Below are positions 57,389 through 64,000 of a DNA stretch of 64,000 nt, one piece after another. The number at the start of each line of letters is the position of its first letter. Position 1 is the stretch's first letter. Made by a program: the position numbers and the translations under genes. Under the pieces are notes generated by a model. The model was not told the origin of the DNA, made no database searches, and saw nothing but the letters and a program-made list of their open reading frames with translations. Source of the DNA: Kingdonia uniflora (Eukaryota > Streptophyta > Magnoliopsida > Ranunculales > Circaeasteraceae); contig JACGCM010002776.1 of NCBI GenBank assembly GCA_014058105.1, positions 1,178,001 to 1,242,000 on the forward strand. The letters run 5' to 3'.

Positions 57389-58186
57389 CCCTTCTATACT
57401 TTATAAATAGGAGAAAAATTATACTATTTCACATATCTTGGGGAGTGTAAATCAAAGGTTAATACAATACAACTTGTTATTCTTTTATTCTCCTTGTCTT
57501 TTACTTTTATTGTTGTAATAGTAATATGACAATAATAAAAAAATGAGTAGCTAAACTTTTTAGTCAAGGCTAGAGAAAACTCTATCCAATGTAGCATTAG
57601 TATAAAATAACATAATTTATTTAAAGTAGTTACTTTCTCTTCTTCCCGGTAAATGTATATTCTTTTTCCTACGATTTAGTCTGACAATAGTTAAGACCCG
57701 CGGGAGTAAAAAATTTAAGTAAACTACTTATTTGACCATAACAAGCTAGTTTAGGAACATGGAGAAGAGACCGAACCATAGTTGAGTATGGTGGCTTATG
57801 AACAATTCCCAAAGTACAATTTCTTATCTTATAATGTATTGCATTCATATATTCGACAAAGTACAATTTCTTATTTTATGATGTATTGCATATATTCGAC
57901 CAAGAATATGCGATACGAGAATTCGTAGCATATGATATATTATATTATGGTTTTAACGGATAGAGTAGAATCGATGTTTTGGTTTCCACTCCAATTTATC
58001 TTACAATTTATTTGTTTCTTCTATTTATTTGATTATCTACACACAAATCTTTTGTATTAGATAAATTAAATAGCTGGAAGCTAGTTCACACTTACAAGTC
58101 CCTTGGGATACGACCCTGCTACCATTTGTACTTAACAGTACACCGTGAGCTTGCGGGTTTTTAAGACTCGATTTTATAATCGATCA
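57389..58186 (+). mobile_element. Right part of the 5' LTR of an Athila-type gypsy element
   Basis: Holds TTTATAAATAGG (about 57399), the probable LTR TATA box, and ends CCCTTGGGATACGACCC ... ATCGATCA, which is the usual end of Athila LTRs. The primer region follows. The left part lies before the hAT insertion. Confidence 0.7.
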
Positions 58187-58188
58187 AG

Positions 58189-58213
58189 TTCTTCGTGCCG
58201 TTTCCGGGAACTT
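58189..58213 (+). other. Primer-binding region of the Athila-type element
   Basis: TTCTTCGTGCCGTTTCCGGG, close to the TTTGGCGCCGTTGCCGGGGA Asp-tRNA primer region of Athila. Confidence 0.75.
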
Positions 58214-58959
58214 GTTAAGGTGTGATTTTTTTTTTTGAGTTATTTTTTCAAGCCATTTTCTCTCTTTTTCTCCTCTTTTTATTTTTCTTTGGATCTTGGG
58301 AATACTTGGAATCAAACAGTAATGGTTTTTGTGCTCAAGGTGGTGAGCAGTTGGTCCTCCAGACATACAACACAGTTACTTGGGTTACTGCATGAAATGA
58401 AACGTAAAGTGGGCTTAAGATAGTAACATTTGTTTGGCCAAAGTTTAATTTTCAACTCATATTATTTGATACTTACTGTAGCTAGATTTTAGGTTCTTTC
58501 TGTTTGACAAAAGTTAAACGTAAATGTTTGTCGAAACCTTGAGTTGTGGGTACAGTTAGATACTAGTGGACCATTATTTCTTAACTCATATTGCTTTCTT
58601 GCTATATTCCGAGGGCCTAACTTCATGTGGCGGGAATTACTATTTTGTTTAAGACAATTGTAGGCCGGTACAGTAATGCCATCACAAAGTCAAAAGCATA
58701 ACATTTAATTTTAAATAGTATCTCATTTGGTTTTAAGTAAACATTCATAAACCAACTAGCTTTAAATTTTGTTATGCTTGATCATTTGAGGTACTGAGGT
58801 GTTGTAGGGTCTGCTTGTGCAAGTTCGCTTTAAACACTACTTCATCTGTGTTAATATCTGATAACACTCCTTCATTCTCGTTTAAGCATGGACCGGTTAA
58901 ACTTTGATAATTTTTGGCATCGGTAAACTAGACAAAGGACCGAAAAGTGCGGAAGGTGT

Positions 58960-61790
58960 GGTGAACGGAAAATACGAAAAGCTTAAAACTCGCTTCAAAC
59001 TTACCTGAACCTTTACCCATTTACGGCCCACTACTCCAGCCTAAGCGCAGAGGGAGACCTCCTCGCCTAGTCAACACAATAGAGGACTTAGGAGCCTTAG
59101 TTTGGGAGGAGAGTGATCCATCTCGAGTTTCCTTAATTTTGGAGGGGGGTATATAATCCATCTGCAGTTGACTCAATTGAACTTGTTGCTGAGCTAGAAG
59201 TCGAACCCCCAACCATGGCTGCCGCCAAATCTCTTCAGACTATTGTGAAAATTACTAGTCGCCTGAGACTAACCAATTTCGATTGTTTTAGGTCTAAATC
59301 GAAAGATCCTAAAGCCTCTGAATTAATGATCAAAACTTAACCAAAAGCAAGTCTATACTATTATCTAATGTCAAGCATGTAATGAGAATTAAAGGCAAAA
59401 CAAAGATTTTTAACCATGTGGGAAACCTTTCTCAGGAGAAAAACCCACAGGTCGCTATTGAGTCACTCGACAGCTAAATAATCCATTATTGAAAAAGAAT
59501 TACAAGAATTTAATCACTTACAGACTCGATAAACACTTCTCATGGTTATCTCTCTCCCAATGAATCTTCTTGCAATCAATTCTGCGTTCTCGCAACGCCT
59601 CGCTCCAATCTCACGTCGAAGCTCATTCTTGAATCGATCAAGTTCGTCAATTTAGTTCTTCAATGCATGGCAAAGATTTCTTGATCAATTGATTGATTCA
59701 AGATTGAGTGATTTGATTATCTCTTGAATCTCTCAAAGATCGATATCTCTTTTCTCTTAAAAATCAAGCCTCCAAAAAACAAAATCGGTTTTTTAAGAAG
59801 TAAGTCTTTTTAAAAAGACAAGTATGTCTTTAATAGTAAAACAGAAAACACGGGCTCTATACGAATAGAAATCAATCTATTCGAACATAAGTCTATCTGG
59901 TGAAGATTATTCGAACAGAGAAGTAACTGTAGAAAATTATTCGAACAACAGTTATTCTATTCGAACAGAGAAGTAATTGTTAAAAGTTATTCGAACAACA
60001 AGCAGTCTATTCGGATAAAAATGCAACTGTTGAAAGTTATTCGAACAGAAGTAATTCTATTCGAATACAATTCTATCTGTTGCAACATATTCGAACAACA
60101 TTAAAGGTTATTCGAATACAACTTCTGTTTTCTGTAAATAGACATTCTTATCCCTTTTTTACTCTGTAAAATATAGCGGCTTGACTTTTTAGAACAAAGA
60201 GTTTAGAAATCCACTTACCTGTTCAGAGACAGTCAGTCCAGCTGTAGTCGCTCCACGTGCATTCACTGACGCCGGATAACCACGAGATAATGCTAACACC
60301 TACTCTAGATACTAAATGAAACAAACTCCAGAAATGGATCTTTCATATTGGACCTCCGTGGTGAGCGATATGCCTTCGTGTATCGTGTTACTAGCCGTCA
60401 CGACAAACCATTATGAAATCAAGTCTAGTGTAATACAAATGTCACCTACATTTCATGGGCTTGATTATGAGAGCTCTTATCAGCACGCCCACAAGTTTGA
60501 AGAAATCTGTGTGCTCTCAAAATACCAATATTTATTTGAGGATTTTGTTCATCTCCGTCTTTTCCTATTTTCACTAAAATATAAGGCAAGTCATTGGCTT
60601 GATTCATTGGCACCAACATTTATAAATTCATGTGACAAAATGGAGACCAAGTTCAAAGCCAAATGGCTTTCTATAAGAAAGACCCTCGCTCTAAGAAATG
60701 CAATTGTTGAATTTGTTGAAAACGGGAGCGAAACATTTTAGAGGCATGAGAGGGATTAAGATCTTCTTTCATAATGCCTCTATCATGGTTTTGAGAAGCA
60801 AGGCCTAGCCCAAATCTTCTATTGTGGAATGACCTTTAAGAATTGTTATAGGCTAGAATCCATGCATAGTGACAAATTCAAGGACCTTAAACTCGATAGA
60901 GCATATGAAATGTTTAAAATATTGGCTGAGAACTCTTAGCAATGCGATTTTGATCCGTATAGAAATGTTTATACAACCAAGAAGGGTATAGAAATGTTTA
61001 TACAACAGAGAAGGGTGGCTTATACGAGGTGAGTGAGGGAACCATAAAAGCTCAATTAGATAATCTTACCCAAAAAATTGAGGTTATGGCTATGAATCAA
61101 TCTAAGGGTAGTGCAAACCAAGTTCAGTAACAGGGTTGCACGGTTTGTTATGATGCCACCCATATGACTCAAATGTGTCCCATGTTCAATGAAATGAATG
61201 ACAATCAAGAACAAGTAAATGCTTTGAGTAATACTTACAAGATCCCATTGGACCTGTACAAGCACAACTAACCTAGTTCGAGTTTTGGAGAGCCACAAAC
61301 CTCAGTTCACAATTTGCCTAGGAATCCTCACCCTCAACTTTATCCTCATGTACCTCAATAATCTTTTTAGTCATCCAAACAGTTTCCACCTGCTCCACCC
61401 AAAACCATCTTTGGAAGATACCCTTTCTCTCTTTATGTAACAATTAATGGAAAGTAAAAAAAATAAGCTTTATAATTTTAGCAACAAATGATACAATTCT
61501 AACAACTGACATTGTTGAATCAAAATTCTACATCCCAATCTATCTCTAATCTAGATACTTAGATAGGACAGTTAGCAAATACAATGAATGAGAAAGTACC
61601 GGGTAAGCTGCCTAGCCAATCTGAATCTAATTTGAAAGGACCACCAGGGTTTAATTTTAACTCAATCCCCAAACAGCTTAATACTATTACTACCCTTCAA
61701 AGTGGTAGACAGATTGATAACCTAGTTAAAATGCCTAGGGTTGAGCAAACACCTATTGCAATTGAGGATAAGGTAGAGAACCAGTTGTAG
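58960..61790 (+). pseudogene. Athila gag, split by a solo LTR
   Basis: The N-terminal part 58990-59245 shows PKRRGRPPRLVNTIEDLGAL and MAAAKSLQTI. After the solo LTR (59246-60345) it resumes with GPP and, in another frame, HYEIKSSVIQMSPTFHGLDY, KFEEICVLSKYQ, VHLRLFLFSLKYKASHWLDS and ETKFKAKWLSIRKTLALRNA, the gag order of Athila (NxFELKPxLI, FLEIC, LRLFPFSLxDKAxxWL). A knuckle-like CTVCYDATHMTQMCP lies near 61140. The tail 61584-61790 has GPPGFNFNSIPKQLNTITTL and LQSGRQI. Multiple stops. Confidence 0.85.
59246..60345 (-). mobile_element. Solo LTR of the SIRE-type family
   Basis: 1,100 bp with TG..CA ends, flanked by TATTG at 59241-59245 and 60346-60350. Alignable over its length to the reverse of 40520-41630. 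No internal sequence. The TTCGAA array is at about 59860-60125. It lies inside the Athila gag. Confidence 0.93.
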
Positions 61791-62290
61791 TAAGCAACCA
61801 TGAACCTTCTTAGAAATCTAAAGAGTTGCATACCTCCCCTATTTTGGTACCAAAGGCATGTTTTGAGCCAAAAATGCCTTATTCACAATGCCTTCTTCCG
61901 GCTAATAAAGGGATTGAATTTAATGAGATATTGAATATATTTAAGCAAGTTCATATAAATATTCTAGTACTTGATGCCATCATGCTTATCCTTGCGTATA
62001 CCAAATTCCTTAAGGATACGTGCAATAGGAAAAGAAAATTAAAGATCTTGGAAGTCCAACCATCACTTGTAAAATTGGAGATCACAAAGTAGATAAGGTG
62101 TTACTGGTCTTGGGGGCTAGTATGAATGTCTTACCATATTCGGTCTATAAGGAATTAGGACTTGAGAATTCGAACCTACCCGAATAATACTTCAATTGGC
62201 TGACAGGTCAATATAATACCCACGTGGTATCATTGGGGATATATTTTTTTATCAAGGACGATACTCTCATTTTTCCTGTGGACGTTGTTG
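61791..62290 (+). pseudogene. Athila protease region, 3'-truncated
   Basis: Linker with KNRKLKILEVQ-like sequence, then GDHKVDKVLLVLGASMNVLP, YSVYKELGLEN and DDTLIFPVDVV. In Athila the site reads LLDLGASVNLLP; here the catalytic aspartate is valine (codon 62107-62109). The sequence stops matching Athila at about 62290, where Tat-type sequence begins. RT and later domains are absent. Confidence 0.75.
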
Positions 62291-62366
62291 GTAGATCCTA
62301 TTATTGTACCATCCTTACTAAAAGTATTGGCGAAGATTATCCTCCTAGAAAACATGCCATTACAAT

Positions 62367-62384
62367 TGGTGTTGTCTGTGGGAA
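62367..62384 (+). other. Primer-binding region of the right-hand Tat element
   Basis: TGGTGTTGTCTGTGGGAA, one or two changes from the TGGCGCCGTCTGTGGGAA type. Confidence 0.75.
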
Positions 62385-62819
62385 ATACCATACTTTTCTT
62401 TATCTCCCCTGATCCAAAAACAATCCGATGACAAACATGAATCTCCGAAGCCATTCTAGTACGCTGAGGAATCATGAAATTGGCCCGATACTAGAGACAG
62501 TAGATATGCACAGTACATTGATCAAACTACAGAGACAAATAGAATCCGACTGAGTCTAGAGGTTGGAAGATCAGCGCATTAACGCCCAAGCTCTTCAAGT
62601 TAAAAGAGACGAAAGAAGAAAGGCCTTGGACTAATAGATTCTGACACATCAGAAAGAAATAGGGAATTTACAAAGAACTCAGGATCGGCTTACTGGCCGT
62701 CAAACATCGCCTCCTCATGCCCGAAGTGATCATCGCTCCAGGGCAACCCAAAGAGAGAACCATTTTTGAGAGAAACAAGTACAAACTTCTCGATCCATAT
62801 TCAAAAATCTAGATAGGAT

Positions 62820-64000
62820 TTTTTGATACTTTGGACTTACATCCTCAACATCTACAACTCAAGGAATTTAACGCACGCATCATCAAACTCCTCCCCCACC
62901 AGAAAGGCGACCTATCAGAAACCGATTGGGACCTGAGGGATAGGGAAACTTTGATCCACAGGTTGCAGCCATACCAATTCCTCCACCACAGTTCATTACC
63001 TTGGACGACCTAAATAATTGGATCTAAGCCATAAACTCTTATATTCTGGGCCGAAGGTCTGCCCTCGATAAAATTGTAACAAACCCCATTTCTCCTCATC
63101 TCGAAGGTATGGCCATACCAGATAATTTCCACATGCCAAAATTTATTCAGTATGCAGGCCTCATTGATCCTCTCACCAACGTCTAACACTTCAAAACTGC
63201 AGTTGGATTATACTCCAAACTCGATCCCATGCTATGCAGATTATTCAACATGAGTCTGAAAGAGAAACTACTCAGATGGTTTTTCATACTATCCCCGGAG
63301 GCTCCATCACTACATTCAACCAGTTACAGCGTCTCTTCGAGTCAAATTATACTAATGCTAAGGAGTGAGAGATAATTGTGGATTCTTTGTTCTTCTTCGA
63401 GCAAGGCGCAAAAGAAGCCTTGGCAAGCATTTACAAGCGTTTCTTGCAGGAAATACGAAAAATTAGGAACTCGGATCCCAAAATTATCATTTCAGCATTC
63501 GCCTCAGCCCTGCATATTGACTCCAAAGTTTGAGAAGAGCTTACCTTGCACAAGCCCAGAATGGTGGCAGAGATGATTGATGTTGTTAGTAACTACATCG
63601 AATTAAAACGATCAAAGAAGGATAAGATGAATAGCTTCTCTGTCATCCAATCTCGTAAAACTTTTACATCTCAACCCCAAAAGTCAACCAATGCCGAAGC
63701 ATCTTAGCAACGCGGAAGAAACACCGATATCACCAGAAGAGGAGATGGAAGGCCGGACAGACCCGTTCCCATTCTACCTCCAATGACAACATCTCTCTCC
63801 GCTATCTTACCGACGATAAAGGGAGATGAGTTTTATCGGGCAACACAAGCAATTCTTGATATTCTTAACAAACCTTTACATCAGTATCACAATGTACATA
63901 GTCACAAAACTGACAACTGCTACTCTCCCATTCAAATTTTTCATCGCATTCTATTAGCTGAAAGACTTCATAATTATGTAGTCGACATTCAAAAGTTGCA
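62820..64000 (+). pseudogene. Tat gag, incomplete at the window edge
   Basis: Pieces in several frames: MAIPDNFHMPKFIQYAGLID with DPLTNV and HFKTAVGLYSKLDPMLCRLF (63110-63260), SLKEKLLRWFF, SITTFNQLQRLFESNY, the block RKYEKLGTRIPK/IYKRFLQEIRKIRNSDPKII, then ISAFASALHID and MVAEMIDVVSNYIELKRSKK (63560-63610). Near the end is QYHNVHSHKTDNCYSPIQ, where Tat gag has a YCxFHxxxGHxTEDC zinc motif. Stops and shifts throughout. Confidence 0.75.

Larger units (their letters stand above)
62291..64000 (+). mobile_element. Start of a plus-strand Tat-lineage gypsy element (truncated LTR, gag), runs off the window
   Basis: About 75 bp of presumed LTR end (..CCATTACA, 62364), the primer-binding region at 62367-62384 and a decayed gag. 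Only the 3' end of the LTR is left, so the element is 5'-truncated or recombined with the Athila element. Confidence 0.65.

Overview
This 64 kb window is nuclear DNA of a flowering plant, most likely a eudicot. Three intact single-copy-type genes sit in it: a spliced CDC20 cell-cycle gene and two short pectin-methylesterase/invertase inhibitor genes. Almost everything else is nested, decayed transposable elements. Exon/intron structure with GT..AG junctions, TATA boxes, LTRs with 5-bp target duplications, LINE poly(A) tails and MITEs all point to a plant genome. I cannot name the species.

Layout. 1-8.4 kb: a plus-strand Ty1/copia pol (620-1720 and 7057-8403) is cut by the LTR of a minus-strand element (85-619) and by a complete but dead minus-strand Ty3/gypsy element (1721-7051, LTRs 354 bp, duplication TATAT). 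8.4-13.1 kb: unassigned DNA, a tandem repeat array, then CDC20 on the minus strand with its promoter. 13.6-16.3 kb: a second decayed copia (LTR, gag, protease fragment). 16.3-34.8 kb: an 18.5 kb minus-strand Tat-lineage gypsy composite. It holds two pol blocks, each paired with a long, intron-containing gene remnant on the opposite strand (18.7-22.65 and 26.1-30.5 kb) that has its own TATA box. 35.3 kb: inhibitor gene 1. 36.1-36.9 kb: Mutator-type MITE. 37.0-37.6 kb: solo LTR. 38.4-40.5 kb: LINE interrupted by an 11 kb SIRE-type copia (40.5-51.5 kb), followed by a probable LINE 3' end. 51.9-54.2 kb: a second LINE. 54.7-55.2 kb: inhibitor gene 2, a paralogue of gene 1 including its promoter. 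55.5 kb: Harbinger-type MITE. 56.4-57.4 kb: hAT-type element inside an LTR. 57.4-62.3 kb: Athila-type gypsy with a SIRE-family solo LTR in its gag. 62.3-64 kb: start of a plus-strand Tat-lineage element.

How parts work together. CDC20 activates the anaphase-promoting complex, and its promoter carries an inverted pair of AACGG cores as expected for G2/M genes. The two inhibitors are predicted secreted cell-wall proteins that were once adjacent and are now about 19 kb apart because of element insertions. The most unusual content is (i) the antisense, spliced additional genes of the Tat composite plus two further small reading frames beside them, and (ii) dense arrays of a TTCGAA motif in the upstream part of two different LTR families and again in front of the SIRE extra reading frame, which look like a shared regulatory module.
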